This document shows positions 9,543 to 18,624 of a DNA stretch of 64,000 nucleotides, in pieces. How positions within the stretch are numbered: position 1 is the stretch's first letter; each line of letters starts with the position of its first letter. The notes beneath the pieces are model-generated. The model saw only the letters and a list, made by a program, of their open reading frames with translations. It made no database searches and was not told where the DNA came from. Origin of the DNA: Corynebacterium suedekumii (GTDB lineage Bacteria > Actinomycetota > Actinomycetes > Mycobacteriales > Mycobacteriaceae); NCBI RefSeq assembly GCF_030252185.1, contig NZ_CP126970.1:1178001-1242000 (forward strand), in the 5' to 3' direction. A program made the position numbers and the translations under genes.

Positions 9543-10819
9543 GCCTGAGAGAATCCGTCGGCCTGGCCCTGACCAGCCTGCGCGCGAACACGATGCGCTC
9601 CCTGCTGACCCTGCTGGGGGTGATCATCGGCATCGCCTCCGTGATCACCATCCTCACCCTGGGGCAGTCCCTCAAGTCCCAGACCGCCGCGAGCCTGGAA
9701 CAGGCCGGCGCCAGCGACTACACCGTCCAGGTCCAGGCCCGCCCCGACCCCGGGACCCCGGAGAGCGAGGCCGCGGGACCTCCTGTGGCGGACGTGATCA
9801 AAGATCCGGACGACCGCATCTCGGCGGAGATGATCGACCAGCTCTCTGCGACTTTCGGGGACCGGATCACGGATGTGTCGGTGGGGGACTCCTCCTACGT
9901 CTCGGGGACCATGACCGCAGGCGGCCGGACCCACGCCACCACTCTCAAAGGCGTCAACCCCGACCATCTGACCCTGAAGAACATCACCCTGGCCCAGGGC
10001 AGGGCACTCAGCGACGACGACGTGCAGGGGGACCGGTCCGTGGCGGTCATCTCCCCGGCCGCGGTCACGGAACTCTTCGGCGGGGACGCCCGCTCCGCCC
10101 TCGGGCAGGAGATCGAGTTCGAGGGGGACCAGGGGTTCACCTCCCTCGTGGTCGTCGGCGTCTACGCCGACGAGACCGGCGGGGGGATCATGTCCGGCGG
10201 GCCGGCCCCCTCGACGCTCTACGTCCCCTACCCGGTGGAACAACGGGTCGCGGAGAGCACCGGAACCTGGGACAGCGTCACCGTCCGGGTCGACGCCGCC
10301 GACAGCGCGTCCGGATCGGTCCGACAGGACCTGCAGAGGTTCGTCGACCGGTGGTACTCCGACAACCCCGACTACCGGGCGGTGATCACCGACATGAAGA
10401 AGGAGCTCGAGCAGTTCTCCACCATGCTCTCGTCGATGAGCATCGGGCTCTCCGCCATCGGCAGCATCTCGCTGCTCGTCGGCGGCATCGGGGTCATGAA
10501 CATCATGCTCATCACCGTCACGGAACGGACCCGGGAGATCGGCGTCCGCAAGGCGTTGGGCGCCACCCGGCGTGACATCCGAACCCAGTTCGTGGTGGAG
10601 TCGATGATCGTGTGTCTGATCGGCGGGCTCGTCGGCATCGTGCTCGGTGGTGCCTTCGGCATGATCGGCTCGACGCTGCTGGGCGCCCTGGTGTTCCCGC
10701 CCCTCGGCGGAGTCCTGGTCGCCCTGGTCTTCTCCCTGGCCATCGGCCTGTTCTTCGGCTACTACCCGGCGAACAAGGCGGCCCGCCTCGACCCGATCGA
10801 GGCGCTGCGCTACGAATAG
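9539..10819 (+). CDS. MacB/FtsX-type ABC transporter permease
   Basis: Membrane subunit of the exporter. The 426-residue product starts at GTG 9539, overlapping the ATPase stop. It has one N-terminal helix (SLLTLLGVIIGIASVITIL), a large extracytoplasmic MacB-like core domain (about residues 45-280), then three C-terminal helices with the FtsX signature (LLVGGIGVMNIMLITVTERT REIGVRKALGA). Intact, unlike the adaptor. It ends five bases from the convergent GTPase gene with no obvious terminator in between. Confidence 0.93.
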   Translation: MSLRESVGLALTSLRANTMRSLLTLLGVIIGIASVITILTLGQSLKSQTAASLEQAGASDYTVQVQARPDPGTPESEAAGPPVADVIKDPDDRISAEMIDQLSATFGDRITDVSVGDSSYVSGTMTAGGRTHATTLKGVNPDHLTLKNITLAQGRALSDDDVQGDRSVAVISPAAVTELFGGDARSALGQEIEFEGDQGFTSLVVVGVYADETGGGIMSGGPAPSTLYVPYPVEQRVAESTGTWDSVTVRVDAADSASGSVRQDLQRFVDRWYSDNPDYRAVITDMKKELEQFSTMLSSMSIGLSAIGSISLLVGGIGVMNIMLITVTERTREIGVRKALGATRRDIRTQFVVESMIVCLIGGLVGIVLGGAFGMIGSTLLGALVFPPLGGVLVALVFSLAIGLFFGYYPANKAARLDPIEALRYE

Positions 10820-10824
10820 GCCCC

Positions 10825-12417
10825 TCAGCGACCTGCCGCGACGTGGATCTTCTCCAGGAAACGGGCGTAGCGGGAGCGGATCTCCGCGAGCGGCTCGACC
10901 ACCTCGGCGGCGGAGATCTCCGCGACCTCCTTCCGTAGCGCACGCCGGGTGCGACGTTTCACCCCGTTGCCGATGGCCAGGCCGAACACCCCGGTGAACA
11001 GGCCCAGCAGGATGCCGAGCAACAATCCGCCGAGGATGAGCAGGGTAGGGATGGGCCAGCCCTCGATCTCGGGGATGATGTCGTCCATGAGCGGGTACAG
11101 CGCGCCGGGCAGGAACGCGGCCAGCAGATACCAGGCCACACCGACCAACGCCGCGAGCAGGGCGAGCCACTGGATGACGGTGAACAGGCCCCAGGCGCCT
11201 GACGGCTGGGCGGGCAGTGTCGTGCGGGCGGCGGCCCGGTCGAGTTCCTCGGGCAGCTCGTCGACGATGGTCTCGGTCCGGTCGACGACCGCGCCGGCCC
11301 ACCGGTCGGGCAGACCCTCGGCGACGTCGGCGGCGTAGCCCCGCACACCCCGGTTGGCCACCGCACGCCCGGAGGCGTCCAGCGCCGGGAGGGAGGAGCG
11401 GTGGACGCCGGTCTCATCGGCCTCCTCGCGCAGGCCGAGGCGTCGCAACGGGTCGGCGCGCAGGCGCAGCATCCAGGAGGTGAGCAGCCACCCGGTCTTC
11501 TGGCCGAGGCGTTTGCGGTAGGCGGCGGCGGTGACGGTGGCGAGGCGGTCGGCGCCGGCGGCGTCGGCAAGCAGCTCGTCCATCCGGCGTTTCGCGGAGG
11601 CGGGCACCTCCTTGAGGGGCTTCTGCCCGGCCCAGGGGGCGGTGACGGTGGCCAGGTCGGCCTCGATGCGGGCGGTCTGGGCGGTGTGGGCGGCGGCGAC
11701 CCGGGCGATGGCGCGGCGCAGGTCCTCGACGCCGTCACCGGTCTTCGCGGAGGTGGGGATAACGGAGACCTTCTTCAGGCCGTCCTCGCGCAGCAGCTGT
11801 TCGAGGGAACCGGCGACGGCCTTCCGGTCGGGCTCGCTGAGCTTGTCGGACTTGTTGAGCACCGCCAGGGTCACCGCGCTGTGCGAGGCGTGGGGGCGGA
11901 TGAAGTGGTCGTGGATGATCGAGTCGGCGTACTTCTCCGGGTCGGTGACCCACACCAGGACGTCGACCTGGCCGGCCAACCGGGTCGCGATCTCCCGGTG
12001 CACCGGCTCGACCGAGTCGAAGTCCGGCAGGTCGAGGAGGATGAGTGGACCGGCCTTCGGGGCGAACTCCCCGGGGCGGTTGCGGCGGTCCTCCACCTCG
12101 AGCCAGTTGAGCAGCTCCTCGGAACCCACCGGGTCCCACACCGCGGCCAGCGGGGAGGAGGTGGTCGGACGGCGGGCGGCCGTCCTGCCCAGATCCTCGC
12201 CGACGACGGCGTTGAACAGGGAGGTCTTGCCCGATCCGGTGGCGCCGAAGAAGCCGACGACGGTGTGCTCGGCGGACAGTTCACGGCGTTCGCCGGCGGC
12301 GTCGGCGACGCGCGTGAGCGCGGCGTGTTCGGCGGGGGAGAGGTACTCGGCGCCGAGGGCGGCGGCGTCGTCAAGCGCGGAGAGGCGCTCGGACAGGGAA
12401 TGCTTGCGTCCGAACAT
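10825..12417 (-). CDS. Dynamin-like membrane GTPase (second of a pair)
   Basis: Membrane-associated large GTPase of 530 residues. G1 is GATGSGKTS (58-66), G3 is DLPD (129-132) and G4 is NKSD (188-191). Two hydrophobic helices near residues 405-435 and 450-480 form a membrane hairpin, an arrangement seen in bacterial dynamin-like and YfjP-type GTPases that act on membranes. Its ATG overlaps the stop of the upstream partner GTPase (TGATG), so the two are made together. The physiological role is not known to me: membrane protection or remodelling is an inference from the fold. Confidence 0.8.
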   Translation of the reverse strand: MFGRKHSLSERLSALDDAAALGAEYLSPAEHAALTRVADAAGERRELSAEHTVVGFFGATGSGKTSLFNAVVGEDLGRTAARRPTTSSPLAAVWDPVGSEELLNWLEVEDRRNRPGEFAPKAGPLILLDLPDFDSVEPVHREIATRLAGQVDVLVWVTDPEKYADSIIHDHFIRPHASHSAVTLAVLNKSDKLSEPDRKAVAGSLEQLLREDGLKKVSVIPTSAKTGDGVEDLRRAIARVAAAHTAQTARIEADLATVTAPWAGQKPLKEVPASAKRRMDELLADAAGADRLATVTAAAYRKRLGQKTGWLLTSWMLRLRADPLRRLGLREEADETGVHRSSLPALDASGRAVANRGVRGYAADVAEGLPDRWAGAVVDRTETIVDELPEELDRAAARTTLPAQPSGAWGLFTVIQWLALLAALVGVAWYLLAAFLPGALYPLMDDIIPEIEGWPIPTLLILGGLLLGILLGLFTGVFGLAIGNGVKRRTRRALRKEVAEISAAEVVEPLAEIRSRYARFLEKIHVAAGR

Positions 12418-14105
12418 CAGGCACCCGCCTGGGCGCGGACGTCACGTTCCGCGGTCTCGGCGGCGGCGATGAGCTCGGCGGACGTCGTGCCGCGCAGCAG
12501 CTCGTCGGTGACCGGGAGGAACCGGGCCCGTTCGGTGGCCATGAGCTCGGCGATGCGGACGTCGAGGTCCTCGCGCGCCTGCTGGGCCATGCGACGGACG
12601 GCGTCCTCACCGAAGATGGTCTCCAGCAGCTTCTGGCCCACCACGGCGGACCCGCCCGCGATGGCGATCTCGCCGCCGGTCAGCCCCGCGGTGGAGGCGA
12701 AGACGACGAGCATGAGCGCGACGGTGATGACGTTGAGCCCGAAGGACATGATCCGGGCCTTCATCCGCTTGTCACCGGCGGTGTTCTGGATCGTCTCCAC
12801 GAGCCCGGCCTGCCACTGCCGGACCAGCTCGGCGGCGCGCTCCTCGATGTGCGGACTCGCGGACGCCAGCGCCGGATCCGACTGGGCGCGCAGCTCCGGG
12901 GCGGCCGATCCGAGATGGGACCACGTGCGGGTGGCGGCGGTCTCGGCGGCATCGACGACGACGGCGTGGAGGCCGGCCTCGATCTCCGTCTCCACCTCGC
13001 GGACCGGGGCGGGCCGACCGGTGAAGAAACTGCCGATCCGGTCGACGGCCAGGGAGTACCAGCGCTCGATGGTGCGGAACGCGTCCGAGGTGCCCACGAA
13101 GTCCTGCCAGCGCTGCAGCACCTCCTGGCGGAGCAGGTTGCCGTCGCTCGTGGCGTCGATGACCTGCTCGCGGGCGCGCTCGTAGTTTGCGTCGATGACC
13201 TCGGTGAGCTGGCCGCCGAACTCCTCCTGCCGGCGGCGCAGATCCGCGAGCCGGTCCACCCGGTCGCCGAGGCTGGTGAGCGCGCCGAGCACGGTCTTCC
13301 CGGCCATGGCGCGGCGGGCGGCGGTGTCCTCGGCCAGGGAGTGCAGGTGATCCCGGATCGGCTGGACGAGGTTGTCCGGCAGCAGGGTCTCCACCTGGCC
13401 GGCGTCAGGGACCGTGTACAGGGTGGCCTCGCCGAGCCCGGCCTCCGCCATCATCCGGCGCAGGTCATCCGGCACGGTGGCCAGGGCGTCCTCGTCGACG
13501 CGATTGAGCACGACGATGACCTCGATGTCCCGGCCGGCGGCGTCATTGAGGAAGTTCCACACCATCTGGTCCGCGTAGCGCGCCGGGGTGGTGACGAACA
13601 CCCACAGATCCGCCGCCGCCAGCAGCTGGGAGGCCAGCGCCCGGTTGCGGTCGTCGATGGAGTCGAAGTCGGGGGCGTCGAGCAGCGCCAGACCCGGGCT
13701 CACCGCCCCGGAGGCGACGGTGCGCAGGGACGTCGCCGAGGGATTCGCCCCCGCCTCACCCTGCTCCCGCGCCAGGCCGGGCAGCACCCGGGTGGAGTTG
13801 AACCACGCCGAGTCCGCCGGGTTAGCCACCAGCACCGGCTGCCGGGTGGTCGGCCGGATCACACCCGAGGTGGTCACCTGCTGGCCCACGATCGCGTTGA
13901 CCAGCGTCGACTTGCCACTGCCCGTCGAGCCACCCACGACGGCCAGGAGCGGGGCGTCGATGTTGGCCAGGCGCGGCAGGATGTAGTCGTCGATCTGGGC
14001 GACCAGCGCCCCGGCTTCCACCCGGGCGGATTCGTCTGTGGAGAATTCGGTGCCGGCCAGCGCATCACGCAGACCGGTCACGGACTCCAGTGTCATCTCA
14101 GTCAC
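12417..14105 (-). CDS. Dynamin-like membrane GTPase (first of a pair)
   Basis: About 562 residues. G1 is GSTGSGKS (59-66), G3 is DAPDFDS, and G4 is NRVD, with Arg where Lys is usual. A hydrophobic hairpin near the C-terminus (VITVALMLVVFASTAGL) should embed in the membrane. The frame is open to 14372, but that part opposes another gene. I chose GTG 14105 because a CACAAT box lies six bases upstream, giving a leaderless start; ATG 14096 is the alternative. Paired with the overlapping downstream GTPase. Hetero-oligomer formation is likely by analogy with paired bacterial dynamins. Confidence 0.75.
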   Translation of the reverse strand: MTEMTLESVTGLRDALAGTEFSTDESARVEAGALVAQIDDYILPRLANIDAPLLAVVGGSTGSGKSTLVNAIVGQQVTTSGVIRPTTRQPVLVANPADSAWFNSTRVLPGLAREQGEAGANPSATSLRTVASGAVSPGLALLDAPDFDSIDDRNRALASQLLAAADLWVFVTTPARYADQMVWNFLNDAAGRDIEVIVVLNRVDEDALATVPDDLRRMMAEAGLGEATLYTVPDAGQVETLLPDNLVQPIRDHLHSLAEDTAARRAMAGKTVLGALTSLGDRVDRLADLRRRQEEFGGQLTEVIDANYERAREQVIDATSDGNLLRQEVLQRWQDFVGTSDAFRTIERWYSLAVDRIGSFFTGRPAPVREVETEIEAGLHAVVVDAAETAATRTWSHLGSAAPELRAQSDPALASASPHIEERAAELVRQWQAGLVETIQNTAGDKRMKARIMSFGLNVITVALMLVVFASTAGLTGGEIAIAGGSAVVGQKLLETIFGEDAVRRMAQQAREDLDVRIAELMATERARFLPVTDELLRGTTSAELIAAAETAERDVRAQAGA

Positions 14106-14152
14106 CACATCATTGTGGCAGATGAACACACATGCGCGGTGCCGATCCGCCG

Positions 14153-14158
14153 TATCCT
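14153..14158 (+). promoter_or_regulatory. Probable -10 box, leaderless start of the 14166 gene
   Basis: TATCCT lies seven bases before ATG 14166 and no ribosome binding site is visible. The divergent GTPase promoter overlaps this short 60-base region. Confidence 0.4.
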
Positions 14159-14165
14159 GGTCACC

Positions 14166-15077
14166 ATGACGAGGTGGCGGGAGGTGGGCATCGGGCTGCT
14201 GCTCGTGCTCGGCGCGGTGGTGGTGAGCATTCTGGCGGTGATCGCCGTTGCCTGGTGGAACCTCGCCCAGCTCGACCGGGAGATCACGGAGGCGAATGAA
14301 CGCCCCGTCCCGACCGCCACCTTCGACCCGGACGGCGGGCGGACCATCGCCGAGCGCACCCGGCAACTGCACCCGGACGCCTCCGTGTCCTCGGAGATCA
14401 CGGCGGCGGACGGCGACAGTGGCAGAGTCGACCTCGACGTCGTGCTCGGGGACACCACCGTCGAGGAGATCGGCGGTGTCGTAGACACGGTCACCGCCTC
14501 GCCCGCCTCGGGGTGGGACATCCGTCTACAGGTGCGGGGAACCGTCGACGGGCGTGACGCCGAGGTAAACGGGCATGACGCGGCGGCATGGCAGGAGATG
14601 TCCCCGGTCCTCGCCTCCCCGCTCACCGAGGGACATCACCTGCGATTTGGTCTGCGGGGCGATCCGGAGCTCGACGTGTGGTGGCGTGAACCGGGGGCAC
14701 AGAACTGCGACCTGGCGTGGGAGGTGGACGCCGCCGTCGACCTCATGGCCGCCCTCGGCGAGGAGACCGGCTGGACGGGTGACGGCGATCCCCGGGTGCG
14801 CGTGGCCCGCGACGCGTGCGGCATCGCGGATGTCTCCCTCGTCGACCCCGTGGACGGCCGGGAGGAGCAACATGCGGACCTCATCGCCATCGTGGACGCC
14901 GTCCCGCCGGAGGTCGGGAGGCTGCGCCTGCTCACCCACGTCGACGACCGCGGGACCCGGTTGTCGGTGAGCGCCCTCGACCGGGAGCGTGAGCCGGTCG
15001 ACGAGGACCTCGCCCCTGTCCTCACCCGGTGGTCCCACGGGCCGGTGGCCCTCAACGGCTCCCCGGTGTCTGGTTGA
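14166..15077 (+). CDS. Membrane-anchored protein of unknown function
   Basis: A 303-residue protein with one N-terminal helix (IGLLLVLGAVVVSILAVIAV, residues 8-27) and a hydrophilic domain expected outside the membrane. I do not recognise the domain. It contains two cysteines (CDLAW near residue 181 and DACG near residue 218) that could pair. The start is set by the -10 box seven bases upstream; the longer open frame opposes the GTPase gene. The next gene starts eight bases after the stop and encodes another anchored protein; the two probably act together. Confidence 0.75.
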   Translation: MTRWREVGIGLLLVLGAVVVSILAVIAVAWWNLAQLDREITEANERPVPTATFDPDGGRTIAERTRQLHPDASVSSEITAADGDSGRVDLDVVLGDTTVEEIGGVVDTVTASPASGWDIRLQVRGTVDGRDAEVNGHDAAAWQEMSPVLASPLTEGHHLRFGLRGDPELDVWWREPGAQNCDLAWEVDAAVDLMAALGEETGWTGDGDPRVRVARDACGIADVSLVDPVDGREEQHADLIAIVDAVPPEVGRLRLLTHVDDRGTRLSVSALDREREPVDEDLAPVLTRWSHGPVALNGSPVSG

Positions 15078-15085
15078 CTGGTCCC

Positions 15086-15958
15086 ATGATCCGCGCACTG
15101 AGAACGCTGGCCACGGGCCTGGTCGCCGCGACGGCCGTGGCCTGGACCGCCGCATGCGGAATCCCCGACGCCGGGCCGGTGCTGGAGACGATGGAGTCGC
15201 AGGCCCGGGAGCGGGGTCTGTCGGACCGGGTCCGCTACTCCGCGACCTCCGACGGCACCCCGGGGACCATGCCGACGATGATGGGCCCGCGGGAGGAGAC
15301 CACGCCCGCCGGTTTCACGGAGCTGGTCGATCTGCTGCAGGACAACCTCTCGGCCGCGCGGACAGCCGGGTACGACACCCTGAACGGCAACGTCGTGTCC
15401 GTGGTGGGGGACACCGAGATCCAGATGCGGACCGTCCCCGGCCCCGCCACCCAGGAGGTCCTTGAGGCACTGATCGACCCGGGGGTCACCCGCATGGAGG
15501 TCAACAGCCCGGACACCCTGGTGCTCGAGGTGTGGCCGGAGAGGTACCGGACGATCGCATCCCTGGCCCCGCAGCTGACTCAGGCCCTGGAGGAGGGGAG
15601 ACATCCCGGGGTCGTGAGGATCAGCCCGGTGCACACCGACAGTGCCCTGCACCTGCACCCGGGCGGGCTCACCGAGGAGGTGATCTACGACAGTCTCCTC
15701 CTCGCGGACCGGATGCGGGCGGCGGCCGGTGAGATGTACCTTCCGGAGATCCACGTGCGGGAGGGGAGGATCGACCGGATCCAGGCCCGGCACGAGACGA
15801 TCGAACCGCAGTTCATCACCGCGCTGGCGCAGGTGGCACCGGACGGCACCGGGCTGTCGGTCGGGCGCCATGATGCTGTCATCGGCGGGGAGTCCGGGGA
15901 GCCGCCCGCGAGCGAGGAGGAGCGGGTGCTGCGGGAGCTGGTGGAGCGCCCGTCCTGA
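15086..15958 (+). CDS. Putative lipoprotein of unknown function
   Basis: A 290-residue exported protein. The first 24 residues form a lipoprotein-type signal (RALRTLATGLVAATAVAWTAAC) with a lipobox-like TAAC ending at Cys24; the Thr at -3 is unusual but tolerated. The mature part is acidic and unfamiliar to me, with no catalytic motif. ATG 15086 is chosen because it gives the signal peptide; the frame is open further upstream inside the previous gene. It precedes rplN by 216 bases. Confidence 0.7.
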   Translation: MIRALRTLATGLVAATAVAWTAACGIPDAGPVLETMESQARERGLSDRVRYSATSDGTPGTMPTMMGPREETTPAGFTELVDLLQDNLSAARTAGYDTLNGNVVSVVGDTEIQMRTVPGPATQEVLEALIDPGVTRMEVNSPDTLVLEVWPERYRTIASLAPQLTQALEEGRHPGVVRISPVHTDSALHLHPGGLTEEVIYDSLLLADRMRAAAGEMYLPEIHVREGRIDRIQARHETIEPQFITALAQVAPDGTGLSVGRHDAVIGGESGEPPASEEERVLRELVERPS

Positions 15959-16174
15959 ACTGCCGGTGATTTGGATTCTGCCCGGTGAGCGTGGTTGACT
16001 ATCCGGGTTGACCGTGCTGGTCGGGGTCGGGTGCTTTTCCGGACTCGACGCCGAGACCCTTCGACCGTCTGCGTGACGCGTTCGTCGATAAGCAGGGGCA
16101 ACGGCAGGACATACAAGACCAGGTGCGTGCAGGCCGGAAATCTCACGCACATCAATCCAGGTCAGGAGACCACA
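15959..16174 (+). promoter_or_regulatory. Leader of the rplN-rplX-rplE operon
   Basis: A 216-base gap that must carry the promoter of the second ribosomal block. It contains two TTGAC boxes (15994-15999 and 16008-16013) but no clear -10 that I can defend. One-mismatch relatives of the 13-base element are present (TCGTCGATAAGC at 16082-16093). A Shine-Dalgarno AGGAGA (16164-16169) precedes the GTG of rplN. Confidence 0.45.
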
Positions 16175-16543
16175 GTGATTCAGCAGGAATCGCGTCTGAA
16201 GGTCGCCGACAACACCGGTGCCAGGGAAATCCTGTGCATCCGCGTGCTCGGTGGCTCGACCCGACGCTTTGCCGGAATCGGTGACACCATCGTCGCCACC
16301 GTCAAGGAGGCCACCCCGGGTGGCAACGTGAAGAGCGGCGAGATCGTCAAGGCCGTCATCGTCCGTACCAAGAAGGAGACCCGTCGTCCGGACGGCTCCT
16401 ACATCCGCTTCGACGAGAACGCGGCTGTCCTCATCAAGGCCGACAATGAGCCGCGCGGCACCCGTATCTTCGGCCCGGTTGCTCGTGAGCTTCGTGACAA
16501 GAAGTTCATGAAGATCGTGTCGCTTGCACCGGAGGTGATCTAG
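16175..16543 (+). CDS. rplN: 50S ribosomal protein L14
   Basis: L14 forms part of the intersubunit bridge and the docking face for silencing factor RsfS. The product of 122 residues has the family length and starts [20 protein letters not shown] at GTG 16175, with AGGAGA six bases upstream. The signature [20 protein letters not shown] is present. It heads a three-gene remnant of the spc operon and ends directly before the TTG of rplX. Confidence 0.98.
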   Translation: MIQQESRLKVADNTGAREILCIRVLGGSTRRFAGIGDTIVATVKEATPGGNVKSGEIVKAVIVRTKKETRRPDGSYIRFDENAAVLIKADNEPRGTRIFGPVARELRDKKFMKIVSLAPEVI

Positions 16544-16858
16544 TTGAAGATCCACAAGGGCGATATGGTCCTCGTCATCTCTGGCCCCGACAAGGGTGCC
16601 CAGGGCAAGGTCATCCAGGCTTTCCCGAAGACCGAGAAGGTCCTCGTCGAGGGCGTCAACCGCATCAAGAAGCACGTCGCCAACTCCGCTCCGGAGCGTG
16701 GCGCCGAGTCCGGTGGCATCGTCACCCAGGAGGCACCGATCCACGTCTCCAACGTGATGGTCCTGGACTCCGACGGCAACCCGACCCGCGTCGGTTACCG
16801 CTTCGACGAGAACGGCAAGAAGGTCCGTGTCTCGCGTCGTAACGGGAAGGACATCTAA
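16544..16858 (+). CDS. rplX: 50S ribosomal protein L24
   Basis: L24 is an assembly initiator of the large subunit near the tunnel exit. The 104-residue product begins at TTG 16544, immediately after the rplN stop (TAGTTG), and has the KOW motif [18 protein letters not shown] (residues 6-23). Use of TTG, an inefficient start, in a tightly packed ribosomal operon suggests dependence on coupling to rplN. One base separates its stop from the rplE start. Confidence 0.97.
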   Translation: MKIHKGDMVLVISGPDKGAQGKVIQAFPKTEKVLVEGVNRIKKHVANSAPERGAESGGIVTQEAPIHVSNVMVLDSDGNPTRVGYRFDENGKKVRVSRRNGKDI

Positions 16859-16859
16859 C

Positions 16860-17414
16860 ATGGCCGAGAACTACACCCCGCGTCTGAAGACTCGCTACCG
16901 CGAGGAAATCCGCACCAAGCTCAACGACGAGTTCTCCTTCGACAACGTCATGCAGATCCCGGGCGTTTCCAAGGTCGTCGTCAACATGGGCGTCGGCGAG
17001 GCTGCCCGTGACTCCAAGCTGATCAACGGCGCCATCGAGGATCTGACCCTCATCACCGGTCAGAAGCCGCAGCTGCGTCGCGCCAAGACCTCCATCGCGA
17101 ACTTCAAGCTTCGTGAGGGCATGCCGATCGGCGCCCGCGTCACCCTCCGTGGTGACCGTATGTGGGAGTTCCTCGACCGTCTGCTGACCGTCGCCCTCCC
17201 GCGTATCCGCGACTTCCGCGGCCTGTCGGACCAGCAGTTCGACGGCCACGGCAACTACACCTTCGGCCTCACCGAGCAGACCATGTTCTACGAGATCGAC
17301 GTCGACAAGGTTGATCGTCCGCGCGGCATGGACATCACCGTCGTCACCACCGCCACCAACAACGACGAGGGTCGTGCCCTGCTCCGCGAGCTGGGCTTCC
17401 CCTTCAAGAAGTAG
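16860..17414 (+). CDS. rplE: 50S ribosomal protein L5
   Basis: L5 carries 5S rRNA into the large subunit and contacts the P-site tRNA. The 184-residue product starts [20 protein letters not shown]; the frame is open a little upstream, but ATG 16860 lies right after the rplX stop and fits homologs. The conserved [20 protein letters not shown] and [20 protein letters not shown] stretches are present. In many bacteria rpsN follows; here a terminator and a 4.3-kb insertion follow instead. Confidence 0.98.
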   Translation: MAENYTPRLKTRYREEIRTKLNDEFSFDNVMQIPGVSKVVVNMGVGEAARDSKLINGAIEDLTLITGQKPQLRRAKTSIANFKLREGMPIGARVTLRGDRMWEFLDRLLTVALPRIRDFRGLSDQQFDGHGNYTFGLTEQTMFYEIDVDKVDRPRGMDITVVTTATNNDEGRALLRELGFPFKK

Positions 17415-17417
17415 GTA

Positions 17418-17430
17418 GCGTATCGACGCC
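17418..17430 (+). repeat. 13-base element GCGTATCGACGCC, copy 2
   Basis: Intergenic exact copy four bases after the rplE stop and just ahead of the terminator hairpin. Confidence 0.65.
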
Positions 17431-17454
17431 GGCCCGTACCCGGCGCCGCGCCTT

Positions 17455-17481
17455 CACCCCCACCGCACTGCGGTGGGGGTG
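17455..17481 (+). terminator. Strong hairpin terminator after rplE
   Basis: CACCCCCACCGCA (17455-17467) pairs perfectly with TGCGGTGGGGGTG (17469-17481), followed by TCGTCGTTTCT. It lies between convergent rplE and the GNAT gene and can serve both. Confidence 0.85.
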
Positions 17482-17490
17482 TCGTCGTTT

Positions 17491-17775
17491 CTAGGGTTCG
17501 GTGACCAGGTCCGCGTAGCGCGGATTCTTGTTGACGAAGGAGCGAACCGCCGGGCACGTGATCATCGCCTTGAGCTCCCGGGTGCGGATGTCCTCGAGGG
17601 CGTGGCGGGCCAGCTCCCCGGACAGCCCCTGCCCGGCGAATTCCTCGGTGATCTCCGTGTGCTCGAGGTCGACGGCACCCGCGAACAGGATGTAGCTGAG
17701 GTGACCCACCTCGCGACCGTCGACGGTGAGGACGTAGGCGTGGCGGGCGGTGTCATTACGTATCTGGTGGGCCAT
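17491..17775 (-). CDS. Small GNAT-type N-acetyltransferase
   Basis: A 94-residue protein of the compact YjdJ-like acetyltransferase group. The acetyl-CoA binding loop appears as EFAGQGLSGELARHAL (residues about 45-60), preceded by strands LTVDGREVGHLSYI. The substrate is unknown. A TAGGCT box (17783-17788, minus strand) lies seven bases before the ATG, so the message is probably leaderless. It is convergent with rplE and shares its terminator. Confidence 0.82.
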   Translation of the reverse strand: MAHQIRNDTARHAYVLTVDGREVGHLSYILFAGAVDLEHTEITEEFAGQGLSGELARHALEDIRTRELKAMITCPAVRSFVNKNPRYADLVTEP

Positions 17776-17782
17776 ACCCCGG

Positions 17783-17788
17783 AGCCTA
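17783..17788 (-). promoter_or_regulatory. Probable -10 box, leaderless start of the GNAT gene
   Basis: On the minus strand TAGGCT lies seven bases before the ATG at 17775, with no Shine-Dalgarno sequence between. Confidence 0.4.
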
Positions 17789-17799
17789 GCCCGCCGGGG

Positions 17800-18624
17800 T
17801 CAGGACAGCTCGCCGGAATAGAGGTTGAAGCGGTCGCCGCGGGTGAAGCCGGTCAACGCCAGTCCCGCCTCCCGTGCCAGTTCCACCGCCAGGGAGCTGG
17901 CCGCCGACACGGCCACCAGCCCACCGAAACCGGCGGTGACCGCCTTCTGCACCAGTTCGAAGGACGCCCGGGAGCTCATCACCAGGAGGAGGTTGTCCGC
18001 CGGCAGCCGGCTCTCCAGCAGTAGGTGCCCGATGACCTTGTCGGCGGCGTTGTGGCGGCCGATGTCTTCCCGGACGACGACGGCCTCCCCGTCGAGGGTG
18101 AATGCCCCGGCGGCGTGCAGGCCGCCGGTGCGGCGGAACTGCTTCTGCTCCTCCCGCAGGCGATCCGGGAGGGTGACCACGACAGCCGGATCGAGGGTGA
18201 TCTGCGTGAGGGGCCGGTCGGAACGGCGCATGATCTGGTCGATGGAGCTGGTGCCGCACACCCCGCAGGCCGAGGACGTCGGCGTGAGGCGCAACAGCTC
18301 GGGCCCGGGTGGGGCGACTCCGGCGGCCAGCTCCACGTCCAGGACGTTGTAGGTGTTCATGCCGTCGACTCCGGTCGCTCCTGCACAGTAGCGGGCGGTG
18401 GACACATCCGCGGCGGAGGTGATCAGCCCTTCGCCGTAGAGGAATCCGTGGAGGAGTTCGACGTCGTGGCCGGGGGTGCGCATGGTAGTGGTCAGGGTCG
18501 GGCCACCGACGCGGATCTCCAGGGGTTCCTCGACGGTGACGGTGTCCGCGCGGGTGTCGGTGTGGACCCGGTCCCCGTCGACGGTGACCCGGGTGACGGC
18601 GAAGCTGCGGTTGAGGCGCCCCAT
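17800..18624 (-). CDS. fdhD: Formate dehydrogenase accessory sulfurtransferase FdhD
   Basis: FdhD moves sulfur from a cysteine desulfurase to the molybdenum cofactor of formate dehydrogenases. The 274-residue product has the functional CxxC as CGVCGTSS (Cys120, Cys123). It also shows the conserved MRTPGHDVELLHGFLYGEG and VVREDIGRHNAADKVIGHLL blocks. Its ATG overlaps the stop of the DUF6457 gene (TGATG). No formate dehydrogenase gene is in the window; the deletion scar immediately upstream may have removed one, which is inference. Confidence 0.93.
   Translation of the reverse strand: MGRLNRSFAVTRVTVDGDRVHTDTRADTVTVEEPLEIRVGGPTLTTTMRTPGHDVELLHGFLYGEGLITSAADVSTARYCAGATGVDGMNTYNVLDVELAAGVAPPGPELLRLTPTSSACGVCGTSSIDQIMRRSDRPLTQITLDPAVVVTLPDRLREEQKQFRRTGGLHAAGAFTLDGEAVVVREDIGRHNAADKVIGHLLLESRLPADNLLLVMSSRASFELVQKAVTAGFGGLVAVSAASSLAVELAREAGLALTGFTRGDRFNLYSGELS

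Noticed and set aside
8477..11302. 941-residue open frame on the minus strand opposite the MacB-like genes
   Set aside because: It opposes two well-conserved ABC transporter genes; composition is that of a shadow frame.
12849..14165. Upstream extension of the 14166 membrane protein
   Set aside because: This part is the antisense of the dynamin-like GTPase and lacks protein-like composition.
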